Shown: positions 27,186-35,796 of the stretch, piece after piece
Numbering within the stretch: the stretch's first letter is position 1
How the letters are laid out: each line of letters starts with the position of its first letter
NCBI RefSeq assembly: GCF_030272705.1
Contig: NZ_JARFYM010000032.1
Location: 1 to 64,000 of the forward strand
Direction: 5' to 3'
Length of the DNA: 64,000 bases
Source: Rhizobium mayense
GTDB taxonomy: Bacteria; Pseudomonadota; Alphaproteobacteria; Rhizobiales; Rhizobiaceae
Made by a program: the position numbers and the translations under genes
Notes under the pieces: generated by a model
What the model was told of the DNA's origin: nothing
What the model saw: only the letters and a program-made list of their open reading frames with translations
Database searches by the model: none

Positions 27186-27536
27186 TTATTCCTCATCGTG
27201 CTGGTCTGTCGCGTTCAGCGCCTTCACGGCGACGGCCGCGACGAGCCCAGTCAGCACGATGCCCGCAAAACCGATCACTAGTGCCAGCACGCGCGCCGAG
27301 ACATGTTTGGGCGAAAAATCGCCATAGCCAATGGTAAGCCCGGTCACGAAGGTGAAGTAGAGGGCCTCGTCGAGCCGCCAATCCTCTATGCGCCAAATGA
27401 CAAGCCCGCATGCAACCATTACCGAGATCACCCCAGACAGGATTGGCCAGACCACACGAAGTTGCTGGAGGAGCGAGACGAAGAATAGGCGCCTCATCCG
27501 CTTCGAGTGTCCCCTATTGCGTTTTGGTGCTGACAC
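27186..27536 (-). CDS. Two-helix potassium channel family protein
   Basis: A 116-aa membrane protein with two transmembrane helices flanking a pore loop with the selectivity filter TGLTIGYGDFSP. The start may be ATG 27536 or the internal ATG 27497 (103 aa), since both precede the first helix. It has no cytoplasmic RCK domain, so it is a minimal Ion_trans_2 channel. It converges with the sigma factor gene with no gap. Confidence 0.85.
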   Translation of the reverse strand: MSAPKRNRGHSKRMRRLFFVSLLQQLRVVWPILSGVISVMVACGLVIWRIEDWRLDEALYFTFVTGLTIGYGDFSPKHVSARVLALVIGFAGIVLTGLVAAVAVKALNATDQHDEE

Positions 27537-27688
27537 GACTTTTGACCTCTCTGCGGTTCAGTGTCGGAGAGCCGTGAAGGGAGGGGCCTTTTGCGGCGGC
27601 CAACAGGCGCCAATGTATCCCGCCCATCCTCCACTTGCTGCAGGCAATGGCCTTGCTAGAGCGCGCGAAACTCTATCGCAGGTCGAGT

Positions 27689-28783
27689 TCACTTCACCGC
27701 CGGTGGCAAGATATACAGCGTCATGGCAAAGATCGCATACACCATTAACACCAATACGCCGATGAACCATGCCGACCGTCCGCTGTTGGTGACGAACATC
27801 GCGGTAATGGTCGCAAAGAGCACCATCACCACGGCACCCGGCCAGAACTGCAGGTCCATCGGTGAGGGGCCGATCAGATAACTCACCAGCACCAAAACGG
27901 GTGCGACGAACAACGCGATCTGGGAAGCGCTCCCCAATGCGATACCGACGCTGAGGTCGAGCCGGTTCTTGCGCGCGCCGGAAAATGCCGAAGCCATTTC
28001 CGCGGCGGCGCCAACCAGTGCGACGACGATGAAACCGACAAAGGCGGCCGTCATTCCGAAAGCTTCGGCTGCCTTTTGCACGGATTCGACGAAGATCTCA
28101 CTCACCAGCGCCACGAGTACGGTGACACCGGCAAGTGTGGCCAGTGCCAAACCGATCGGCCACGGCGCTTCATTTTCTTGATCATGCTCCGCTCCGGCGA
28201 AGACCTCACGGTGTGTCCCGAGCGTGAACAACAGCCCCAGTCCGTATCCGATGATGAGCAGAACGGCCAGGCCGAGGCTCAGTTTTTGGGTGGCTGCAGC
28301 AGCCGATGTCGAGTCCATTTCGGCAATCGCCGAAGGCATCAGCAGCGCAACCGTGGCCAGAAAAAGCAGGCCCGATTGAAGTCGCGCGTTAGCGCGGTTG
28401 AACTCCTGCAGGTGGTATTTGAGCCCGCCAAGCAGAAACGAGGCGCCCAGCATGAATAGCGTGTTGGTTACGATCGCGCCGGCGATGGATGCCTTTACCA
28501 ACGTATATTGCCCGGCGCCTAGGGCAGCCAATGCGATGACCAGTTCGGTGAGATTTCCCAGGGTGGCGTTGAGCAGCCCGCCGGCGGCGTCGCCCGTCTT
28601 CGCGGCAACGGATTCGGTCGCGTGACTTAGCAAGCCGGCCAGTGGCACAATGGCAAGTACCGACAGGACAAATAGCGCGGTATGGGCTTCGGGGGCGAGT
28701 GCCGCGGCAACGAAAACCACCGGCACGGCGACCAACAACCAGAGCATAGGGTTGTGGCGAATCTCTTTCAAAAGGGGGCCCAA
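27689..28783 (-). CDS. Calcium/proton exchanger of the CaCA superfamily (CAX type)
   Basis: A 364-aa protein with two inverted repeats of about five helices. The alpha-1 motif GNLTELVIALAALG is canonical; the alpha-2 motif reads VGAAAEMASAFSGARKN where CAX proteins usually have GNAAEH. An acidic loop (EHDQENEAPW) separates the halves. I chose TTG 28783 because GGGAG lies 7 nt upstream and it gives the family's length; an in-frame ATG at 28870 would add 29 unrelated residues. It likely exports Ca2+ or other divalent ions using the proton gradient. Confidence 0.85.
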   Translation of the reverse strand: MGPLLKEIRHNPMLWLLVAVPVVFVAAALAPEAHTALFVLSVLAIVPLAGLLSHATESVAAKTGDAAGGLLNATLGNLTELVIALAALGAGQYTLVKASIAGAIVTNTLFMLGASFLLGGLKYHLQEFNRANARLQSGLLFLATVALLMPSAIAEMDSTSAAAATQKLSLGLAVLLIIGYGLGLLFTLGTHREVFAGAEHDQENEAPWPIGLALATLAGVTVLVALVSEIFVESVQKAAEAFGMTAAFVGFIVVALVGAAAEMASAFSGARKNRLDLSVGIALGSASQIALFVAPVLVLVSYLIGPSPMDLQFWPGAVVMVLFATITAMFVTNSGRSAWFIGVLVLMVYAIFAMTLYILPPAVK

Positions 28784-29371
28784 TTGTCTACTCCCGTTCG
28801 GACGCCAAAATGGCTCGGTCTTCGCCGATGCCAATAACCCACGCCTTACCGATAGGCAGACGTCGGGCAATCTATTCGTCGTACTGCTCGCGGTGTGGCG
28901 AGGGCATCATCATGGATATGTCGAGAGCAATCAGGTCCGCCGATGGATAGCCGAAACTTACGTGGCCGCCGGATTGATGCTCTGGATTATACCAGCGTTC
29001 GCGACGGGATTGCAAACTGCATCGTGTGCAATCTTGTTCAGCCGTTCGGGGTAGCTCGGCGTTCGAAGCGGCAGCACCGTCGGATGTTTTTTATCCGCTT
29101 CCTGTCGATGAGAAGTGCACGGCTAAATTGAATCTACGTGATCACCATGTAGGGATTTCGCGATGTTCAAAGTCTTGCTCGCTACCGCACTACTGGTGAA
29201 CGTTGTCGTCCTGCGCAGACACGGTAAGAGGGATGGCGAAGGACGCAAAGGAGACCGGCCGGGCGATGGGTTCAAGCGCCCACAGGGTCCTGAAGGCTTC
29301 GTCGAATTGACGGGATCGGGCGTGCTGACGTCCACCACCGGGTGAGTGGACCATAGAGACCTACGTCACAG
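28784..29371. other. Gene-poor intergenic region
   Basis: These 588 bases lie between the exchanger and the HxlR gene. The only candidate gene is the small frame at 29163-29345, described separately. Otherwise I see nothing convincing. Confidence 0.4.
29163..29345 (+). CDS. Doubtful small ORF, 60 aa
   Basis: ATG 29163 is preceded by TAGGGATTT. The peptide begins with a short hydrophobic stretch (MFKVLLATALLVNVVVLRR) and then a Gly/Arg/Lys-rich tail. This could be a small exported or membrane peptide, but no family is recognised and coding character is weak. It may be chance. Confidence 0.25.
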   Translation: MFKVLLATALLVNVVVLRRHGKRDGEGRKGDRPGDGFKRPQGPEGFVELTGSGVLTSTTG

Positions 29372-29770
29372 TCAGGCCGCGGTGTTTGCGCGAGCCTGGC
29401 TCGCTCGTGGATGGACAATGCAATCGGCCAATTCGTCCAACTCGTTTTGTTCCTCCGCGTGACGCTGACCCCAACGGCAAAGTGCCAGGAGCACCGGCTC
29501 CAGTGCAAGCCCGAGCTCCGTTGCCGTATATTCCACGCGGGCAGGGACCTCGGCGAAGACCCGGCGCCCGACGAGCCCATGCTCCTCCATTTCCCGCAAT
29601 TGCTGGATCAGAACCTTCTGCGTGATGTCGGGCATCATGCGCTTCAGCTCCGAAAGGCGTTTCGGGCCGTCAAAGACATAGTAGAGAATGACCGGTTTCC
29701 AGCGGCCGGCGATGACTTTCAATGCGCGTTCGACCGGCAGTTTCGGCAGTCTCTTCGTCGGATCCGCCAT
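29372..29770 (-). CDS. HxlR-family winged-helix transcriptional regulator
   Basis: A 132-aa regulator. The HxlR domain covers residues 12-100: ALKVIAGRWKPVILYYVFDG, SELKRMMPDITQKVLIQQLR and EEHGLVGRRVFAEVPARVEY. ATG 29770 is set by GGAGGTGACC directly upstream; the longer open frame is not used. It is divergent from the quinone oxidoreductase gene with about 97 bp between starts, so it probably controls that gene. The inducer is unknown; several family members sense electrophiles through cysteines. Confidence 0.92.
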   Translation of the reverse strand: MADPTKRLPKLPVERALKVIAGRWKPVILYYVFDGPKRLSELKRMMPDITQKVLIQQLREMEEHGLVGRRVFAEVPARVEYTATELGLALEPVLLALCRWGQRHAEEQNELDELADCIVHPRASQARANTAA

Positions 29771-29838
29771 GGTCACCTCCTGGTGGGTATGGAACGAAAG
29801 AGTGTGTATTTTGGCGTGAATTCTATAGCTAAACCGTG

Positions 29839-29861
29839 CCTCACAGCATTTCAACGTGAGG
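29839..29861. promoter_or_regulatory. Inverted repeat between HxlR and oxidoreductase genes
   Basis: CCTCAC and GTGAGG form 6-bp arms around an 11-nt spacer, just before the oxidoreductase ATG at 29868. This is a plausible operator for the adjacent HxlR regulator, or a 5'-UTR hairpin over the ribosome-binding site. The arm length is short, so chance is possible. Confidence 0.3.
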
Positions 29862-29867
29862 TCTGCC

Positions 29868-30914
29868 ATGAGAGCCGTTCAATTCAGCCGCTTCGGTCCG
29901 CCGGATGTCCTGCAAGTCGCCGAGATCCCCTTGCCGGAGTTGGCGCCGGGTGAGGTGCTGGTGCGGGTCCACGCGGCCGGCATTAACTATTTCGAAGTGC
30001 TGATGCGGGCCGACCGCTACGCCGTGACGCCGGAACTGCCGATGATCCCGGGCGTCGAAGTGGCTGGCATCGTCGAGCGGATTGGGGTCGGGGGCGATCC
30101 GGCGTTGCTTGGCGCTCGCGTCGGTGTTCCGCTATTTGCCCTTGGACGCGCCGGAGGTTATGCGGAGTTCGTCGCGGTCGACGGCGCTTCCTTGATCAGC
30201 CTGCCCGATTGCATCCGCTTTGACGATGCCGTCGCATTAATGGTTCAGGGCTTGACGGCGCTGCACATGACGCGGCGCAATCCTGCGAAAGGCAAGCGGG
30301 TTCTTGTAACAGCCGCCGCGGGAGGCGTCGGTTCGCTGCTCGTGCAGTTGGCGAAGCGTGAAGGCGCCCGCCAGGTGATCGCCGCGGCCAGCACGAGGGA
30401 GAAACGGGAATTCGCACTTTCGCTGGGCGCCGATCTGGCGATCGACTACGGCGAAGCGGATTGGGCCGATGCCGTCAGGGCGCAAACCGATGGGTTCGGC
30501 GTCGATCTCCTGTACGACACCGTCGGCGGCGCGGTGACGAAGGCGGCTTTGCGAGCGCTCGCCCTGGCTGGCGGATTGGTCTTCGCCGCCCTCGGTCGTT
30601 TCGATCTCGGCAAGAGCGACATGGATCAATTGTTTCAGCGGAACCAGTCGCTAACAGGGTTTTCTCTATTGCCCCTGCTTTCACCGGAAAACGTCAGGGC
30701 CGACCTTGCAAAGCTTTATGAACTCGCTGCCAGCGGTCAAATCAGCGTCTCGCAAGGCGGACAATTTCCGTTTCACGAGGCCTGGCGTGCGCACCAGGCG
30801 TTCGAAGATCGCGCCGTTGGCGGAAAGGTCGTGTTGGTGCCCCGAGGAACCGGTTGCCGCATGAGGACCGCTCGATTCCCGGCAAGGCTATTGGCCGTCA
30901 CGATACCAGCGTAG
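29868..30914 (+). CDS. MDR-family NADPH:quinone oxidoreductase / zinc-type alcohol dehydrogenase-like
   Basis: A 348-aa medium-chain dehydrogenase/reductase. The GroES-like N-terminal half (FGPPDVLQVAEIPLPELAPG) and the Rossmann motif VLVTAAAGGVGSLLVQLAK are clear. No cysteine-rich zinc-binding segment is visible, so the quinone-oxidoreductase branch (QOR) is more likely than an alcohol dehydrogenase. Its 3' end overlaps the convergent DDAH gene by 27 bp. The divergent HxlR gene points to induction by quinones or electrophiles. Confidence 0.9.
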   Translation: MRAVQFSRFGPPDVLQVAEIPLPELAPGEVLVRVHAAGINYFEVLMRADRYAVTPELPMIPGVEVAGIVERIGVGGDPALLGARVGVPLFALGRAGGYAEFVAVDGASLISLPDCIRFDDAVALMVQGLTALHMTRRNPAKGKRVLVTAAAGGVGSLLVQLAKREGARQVIAAASTREKREFALSLGADLAIDYGEADWADAVRAQTDGFGVDLLYDTVGGAVTKAALRALALAGGLVFAALGRFDLGKSDMDQLFQRNQSLTGFSLLPLLSPENVRADLAKLYELAASGQISVSQGGQFPFHEAWRAHQAFEDRAVGGKVVLVPRGTGCRMRTARFPARLLAVTIPA

Positions 30915-31697
30915 CGACAGGCAAGAGAGACCTGCATCGATCCTGCCGATTTCCGCGGTCTTCATCGGGACGATCCTGTAACCGAGCTTATCGAGAATTT
31001 CGAGCGTACGCGGGTAATCGGAAGGCACCATGAGGACGTCATTGACACGCAGCGCATTCGCAGCCGGCTCTTCGCCTTCCGGAATAATGATCTGCTTGAA
31101 GTTCTTAAAGACGCCGGAGCGTGCAAGACGGGCCGTCGCGAGCACCGTTTCTTCGTCCAGCAACGAGCAGTCCGTTTTAAAATGAAGCACGCCTTCCGGC
31201 GTCATAACTAATTCGGCTTTGCGGCCGAGCTTGTCGATGCAACCGGCGAGAGCCTCGGCGCCCGCCTTGTCGGTTCGTGCCGAAAGGCCGATCATGACGC
31301 TCTTCGGCGTTGTCAGAACATCGCCGCCGTCCACGTATCCATGACCTGGGAGATCGAGGACGGTGTCGAACATGTCGCGCAAGGCGGGTGCGATTGCCGT
31401 TGCTTCGCCAGTGCGGCTTGCCGCACCCGGCCGAAGCAGGATCGCACCTTCGGTGAACACGAGTGCGGGATCCTCGACGAAGATAGAATCCGGGAAGGCC
31501 TCGAGCGTGGGCAGGATGGTCACCTCAACGCTGGCTTCGCGCATCGCGGCGATGTAACCATCATGCTCCGCTTTCACGCCCTCATAAGTCGGGCTGGCAT
31601 GGTCGCCGGCACGCAGGCCGTCGACAACCGACCGCGATGGCTCGCGAACGATCGCGGAGTTGAAATGATAAACTGATTTGGGTGAAGCCATTTCCAA
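30888..31697 (-). CDS. Dimethylarginine dimethylaminohydrolase (DDAH-like)
   Basis: A 269-aa guanidino-modifying enzyme of the pentein fold. Family motifs include the substrate Asp/Glu region FPDSIFVEDPALVF, the His-containing GHGYVDGGDVLTTPKSVMIG and the C-terminal catalytic Cys in DAGLSCLSLRW. The family hydrolyses N-methylated arginine to citrulline plus methylamine; a related dimethylargininase or arginine deiminase-like function is possible. It lies 25 bp downstream of the alpha/beta hydrolase gene and is likely cotranscribed. Confidence 0.88.
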   Translation of the reverse strand: MEMASPKSVYHFNSAIVREPSRSVVDGLRAGDHASPTYEGVKAEHDGYIAAMREASVEVTILPTLEAFPDSIFVEDPALVFTEGAILLRPGAASRTGEATAIAPALRDMFDTVLDLPGHGYVDGGDVLTTPKSVMIGLSARTDKAGAEALAGCIDKLGRKAELVMTPEGVLHFKTDCSLLDEETVLATARLARSGVFKNFKQIIIPEGEEPAANALRVNDVLMVPSDYPRTLEILDKLGYRIVPMKTAEIGRIDAGLSCLSLRWYRDGQ

Positions 31698-31722
31698 CTA
31701 CCTTTTTTGCCGTTCAGCGCTT

Positions 31723-32574
31723 TTATCGTGATTGTCCGTGGTTGTCGAAATGCGCGTCACGAGCAAACTGATATAACTCGCTGTTGAACCTACCAGGATT
31801 CTCCAGAAACGGTGCATGCCCGGCCGCGGCATACCACGATGCTGTCGCCCTTGGGCAGGATGCCAGAAGGTGCCGCCCCATGGCCGGCAGGATTACCGTG
31901 TCCTCTTCGCCTTGCGTCATAAGGACAGGAAGTGCAAGTGCGGTTAGCACATCGTCGGAATCGATCTCGCGGGCGAGCAGAGCAGCCCGAATCTTCGCCG
32001 GCACGGTCATGTTCCAGCAAATTGCCGTCTCGAGCAGCTCGGAAGGCAATTGCGAATAGGTGCAGCCGCGTACGAAATTGCGGATTGCTTCGATGTTGGT
32101 GGGCAAGTCGTCGCTCGTGGCGCCAATGACATGGTCGAGAAAGCCCGGGCCTATCAGGGTGCCGAGCGCCGCCTTGTTCATGGTGGTCGCCGCGCCCACG
32201 AAATTGATGCCTGAAATACGGCCAGGTCCATGGGCGCGAAGATAGTCGCAGATGATGTAGCCGGCATAGGACCAGCCCACGAGAACCGGACTTGCAAGGT
32301 TGAGCTGATCTATGACGGCGGCGATATCGTCTGCCCAGAGCTGCGGATCGGTATAATGCGCCGCTTCAAGCGGGGCGTCCGACATGCCGTGACCGCGCAG
32401 GTCCATGGCTACCAGGCGAAAATCCTCGGCAAGCGCGCTTTCGTATTGGCTTTTCCAACATAGGTGGTTCTGTGACCATCCGTGGATGAAAAAGATCGTC
32501 GGCGCGTCTTCTTTGCCCCACTCGCGAACATGCAGGCGCAATCCTGCGCCGCCGGTTACAGTATGAATCCTCAT
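31723..32574 (-). CDS. Alpha/beta fold hydrolase
   Basis: A 283-aa hydrolase. The oxyanion segment IFFIHGWSQNHLCWK, the nucleophile elbow VGWSYAGY (GxSxG-like), an Asp in QGEEDTVILP and the late His in AAGHAPFLENP give a complete catalytic triad. The nearest types are haloperoxidase- or carboxylesterase-like. No signal peptide. It is placed between the BTAD-hydrolase regulator and DDAH genes on the same strand. Confidence 0.85.
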   Translation of the reverse strand: MRIHTVTGGAGLRLHVREWGKEDAPTIFFIHGWSQNHLCWKSQYESALAEDFRLVAMDLRGHGMSDAPLEAAHYTDPQLWADDIAAVIDQLNLASPVLVGWSYAGYIICDYLRAHGPGRISGINFVGAATTMNKAALGTLIGPGFLDHVIGATSDDLPTNIEAIRNFVRGCTYSQLPSELLETAICWNMTVPAKIRAALLAREIDSDDVLTALALPVLMTQGEEDTVILPAMGRHLLASCPRATASWYAAAGHAPFLENPGRFNSELYQFARDAHFDNHGQSR

Positions 32575-32697
32575 CGTCGTGCCTCCCTGTGAGCGTCGAA
32601 TTCAGCAGTAAGCATCCTATTTTGCACGCGTGAGAAAGAGTGTGGGAGCGAGCGTTGAAAATGCCGACCCAATCGTTGAAAGAGTGCAGCTAACAGG

Positions 32698-34305
32698 TCA
32701 AGGCACCCTAACCTGCACCTCCGCCGTTTCGGCGACGAATCGCCTCACTTCGCGAACAAACTGCCGGAAAGCGGGCTCTTCGGCGAGGAGAATGTGATTG
32801 GCGCTGTCGAGATCGACAAATCGAGCCCCAGGGATTCCGGCTGCAAACTCCCTTCCGGACTGAAAGGGTACGACAGCATCTTGCCTGGCATGCAAGACGA
32901 GCGTCGGAACCGTCACTTGCGACAGGACGTCCGAAACGTCGATCTCCCCGAATGCTTCGTGCAGGCGACCGGCGTTGCCAGGCGACACCGAAATGCGCTG
33001 CAATTCGTCAAACCAATCCATCTGAACCTGGCTCGCCCCCGGAATGAACATTGCCGTGAACAGATGCCGAAACACCGGATTGTTCTGGCCCCAGCCTTCC
33101 CGGATCAGCGCGGTCATCGCCTCATGCGTGGCGACTTCATGGCTGTCGCTTCGCTTGCGCCACCCCTTTACAAATCCGCCGTATAGGATGAGCCCTGAGA
33201 GCCGTTCAGGATGTCGGACGGCATAGGCGACCGAGACGGCGCAGCTTTGCGATACGCCGAGAAGTGTGAATCGGTCGAGGCCCGCCGCATCGACCACGCT
33301 CTCCAGGTCCGCGATCATCGCCGAAAACGAGAGATCTTCGGCGACCCAGTCCGAGAGACCGTTGCAACGTTCGTCGTAACGTACGAGCATCGTTTTTTCC
33401 GAAAGGGCGTCGATCCAATGCCTCCACACCGGGCTTTCCCAATCATGCTGGAGGTGCGACATCCAATGTGCTGCGCGCACAACCGGCGACCCGTGTCCAC
33501 ACGCCGCGTAGGCAATCGTCACCTGGTCGGCGGTCTTGCAGAAGCGAATATCCTGCGATCTCTTGCCCGACATCGCAGATGGCAATGGGGCGTCTGTTTC
33601 AGAGGTGTGGGAGTTGGATCCTGATCCCGGCGCTGAAAGTCCAAGCGACGCGTATGCAGTATCGCGACGAAACTGCACCGGCCCGGCCGCGGAGGTTGAA
33701 GGCTCCTTCCGCTGCTCGGGCGGGTCGGCGTCGGCTATCTCTTCGATAAGCCTGTCGAGCACCATGGAATGTACATGCATTCGCTCGGGACTGTCGCGAA
33801 GGCGTCGGATGAGGGCGCGTAGGATCGCCGCGTGCAGCCGAAGTGCTCTGTCTCGGTGATATAGGCGCCACGCTTCGAAGTTCGGGCAGTGCGGCAGGCA
33901 TAGGCCTTCGAGAAATTCACCGCGAAATGTCGTCGCCAGCGACTCTAATGTCTCCGTATCCAGGACGTCGAGGTCAGCGGGTGGAAGGGAAACCATGCCC
34001 TTGAAGTCTACGCTGATTGTCTGGGGGCTGAGATGAACGGAATTGTGGTCCGCATGCAGACGCTCATGACCTTCCGCATTTACGATTGGCCTGAGTTTGT
34101 GAAGGCTCCACCTCAAGGAAGCCCGAGGGTCGTCCGGAACTTCCCAGAACATCTTGCAAAGGTGGTCGCGACGCTGGGGTCTTCCGATGACGGCCAGATA
34201 ACCGAGAAGGGCGCGGGTCTTCTTCGACTGCGGCAGAGGCACAAGCCGTCCCTGCTGCCTGACATTGAGTTCGCCCAAGACCTCGATCGTTAGCTGGTCG
34301 ACCAT
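32698..34305 (-). CDS. BTAD-type winged-helix regulator fused to alpha/beta hydrolase domain
   Basis: A 535-aa fusion. Residues 1-90 form a winged-helix DNA-binding region (LTIEVLGELNVRQQGRLVPL; KKTRALLGYLAVIGRPQRRD), residues 95-195 a helical BTAD-like bacterial transcriptional activation domain (FEAWRLYHRDRALRLHAAIL), and residues 250-535 an alpha/beta hydrolase. The nucleophile elbow reads GVSQSCAV, with Ser for the usual last Gly; Asp in HARQDAVVPF and His in SANHILLAEE complete the triad. It may sense a small ester or lactone-like ligand and control the neighbouring hydrolase-DDAH genes; this role is inference. Confidence 0.85.
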   Translation of the reverse strand: MVDQLTIEVLGELNVRQQGRLVPLPQSKKTRALLGYLAVIGRPQRRDHLCKMFWEVPDDPRASLRWSLHKLRPIVNAEGHERLHADHNSVHLSPQTISVDFKGMVSLPPADLDVLDTETLESLATTFRGEFLEGLCLPHCPNFEAWRLYHRDRALRLHAAILRALIRRLRDSPERMHVHSMVLDRLIEEIADADPPEQRKEPSTSAAGPVQFRRDTAYASLGLSAPGSGSNSHTSETDAPLPSAMSGKRSQDIRFCKTADQVTIAYAACGHGSPVVRAAHWMSHLQHDWESPVWRHWIDALSEKTMLVRYDERCNGLSDWVAEDLSFSAMIADLESVVDAAGLDRFTLLGVSQSCAVSVAYAVRHPERLSGLILYGGFVKGWRKRSDSHEVATHEAMTALIREGWGQNNPVFRHLFTAMFIPGASQVQMDWFDELQRISVSPGNAGRLHEAFGEIDVSDVLSQVTVPTLVLHARQDAVVPFQSGREFAAGIPGARFVDLDSANHILLAEEPAFRQFVREVRRFVAETAEVQVRVP

Positions 34306-34413
34306 GATACACCGACTTGACGGTAGTCTTCGGTCAACAGCTTAGAACAATGCGGTTCAAAGTGAAATCAGCCCGGTTGCCGCCAGATGATCAACGGCAG
34401 GGCCCTAACGCTC

Positions 34414-35796
34414 TTATCGCCGTAGAACGATCATCTTTTCCTCAGACATATCCTTCATGGTCCAGGGAATGCCGCCCACGCCATAGCCAGACTCCTTGCG
34501 GCCGGCGAATGGCATCCAGTCTGTCCTGAACGCCGTATGGTCGTTGATCATGACGGCGGAGGCTTCCAATCTTTGCGCAGCCGTCAGGGCGGGTCCGATA
34601 TCCTGCGCAAAAACGCTTGCCTGGAAGGACCATCGGACTCCGTTCGCTGCTTCGATGGCGGAACCGAAGTCCTCGTAGGCGTAGACACAGACCACGGGCC
34701 CGAACACCTCGAGCTGCGAGACCTTCGCCTCGGGCGGCGGATTCAGCAAGATGGACGGCTTCAGCGTCGTTTCCGAGAGATGTCCGCCGCCGATCACGCG
34801 GGCCCCGGCAGTGGTCGCCTCGTCGATCCATTCGGTGACCCTGCTCGCTTCGCGCGGATGGATGAGCGGTCCGACCTCGGTATGGGGAAGTAGCGGATCG
34901 CCAACCCGAAGTGCGCCCACACGCGCCGAGAGGAGCTCGACAAATTCATCGAAACGCGCACGGTCGACGAAAATGCGTTGGGTGGAAACGCATACCTGGC
35001 CGGCGTGATAATAGGCGCCCTTCGTGATCGGCTCGATAATCGTCCCGATATCGGCGCTGCCATGGATCAACACCGGAGCTGCGCCTCCGTGTTCCAGCGC
35101 ACATCGCGTGCCGGGGGGAAGCTTGCTCCTGAGATACCATCCGACTTTCGCCGATCCGATAAAGCTGAGGAATCTCACGCGCGGATCGGTCGCGAGTTTC
35201 TCCGCCAGCAGGTTGTCGTCGGTGATGAGCGTCTGACACCAGCGTTCTTCCAGTCCGGCTTCGCGGAACAGCGCCACGAGAGCGAGGCAGCTCAGGGGTG
35301 TCGCAGCCGCCGGTTTTATGATGACGGGGCATCCGACCGCTATGGCAGGTGCAATTTGGTGGACGATCAGGTTCACGGGATGGTTGAATGCGGAAATCGC
35401 GGCCACGACGCCGATGGGCTCCTTCGTCGTAAAAGCCCATCTGCCTTCGCTTGCCGGCGTCAGCCCCATCGGGATTTCTTTGCCGGCGAAGTTCCTTAGC
35501 TCGTCGGCGGCGTTGCGAAGGCCGTCGGCAGCTCTCGCGACTTCGACCGCGGCATCCGGATAGGGTTTACCTCCTTCCAGCGCGATCTGCTTCGCGAAGG
35601 TTTCTGCCCGCGCGTTTAGAAGGTCGGCAACCTTCCGGAGGATGGCGACACGCTCATATGTCTTGAGCCAGCCGTCCCGGTCTTTGAACGCTGCAGCCGC
35701 TATCGCAATCTTGGTCGCGAGCGCCGGCGCATCGTCCATAGGTATTTCACGCACGGGCGAACGGTCGAAGGCTTGAAATACGGTCAAAGTGCTCAT
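34414..35796 (-). CDS. Aldehyde dehydrogenase family protein
   Basis: A 460-aa NAD(P)+-dependent dehydrogenase, slightly shorter than the usual 480-500. Catalytic Glu in RCALEHGGAAPV and Cys in AGQVCVSTQRIFVDR are present, as are the Asn in ISAFNHPVNL and the phosphate-binding region FIGSAKVGWYL. ATG 35796 overlaps the stop of the acetolactate-synthase-like gene (ATGA), indicating a two-gene operon. The substrate could be an aldehyde made or consumed by the thiamine enzyme; not resolved. Confidence 0.92.
   Translation of the reverse strand: MSTLTVFQAFDRSPVREIPMDDAPALATKIAIAAAAFKDRDGWLKTYERVAILRKVADLLNARAETFAKQIALEGGKPYPDAAVEVARAADGLRNAADELRNFAGKEIPMGLTPASEGRWAFTTKEPIGVVAAISAFNHPVNLIVHQIAPAIAVGCPVIIKPAAATPLSCLALVALFREAGLEERWCQTLITDDNLLAEKLATDPRVRFLSFIGSAKVGWYLRSKLPPGTRCALEHGGAAPVLIHGSADIGTIIEPITKGAYYHAGQVCVSTQRIFVDRARFDEFVELLSARVGALRVGDPLLPHTEVGPLIHPREASRVTEWIDEATTAGARVIGGGHLSETTLKPSILLNPPPEAKVSQLEVFGPVVCVYAYEDFGSAIEAANGVRWSFQASVFAQDIGPALTAAQRLEASAVMINDHTAFRTDWMPFAGRKESGYGVGGIPWTMKDMSEEKMIVLRR

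Noticed and set aside
29123..29338. Minus-strand 71-codon frame in the gene-poor region
   Set aside because: Low-complexity Pro/Ser/Arg product without a ribosome-binding site; it overlaps the slightly better plus-strand small frame.
33375..33384. CGTAACGTAC, a core match to the region-3 element
   Set aside because: It lies inside the coding sequence of the BTAD-hydrolase gene, lacks the TTTAC flank and has no start codon at the expected distance.
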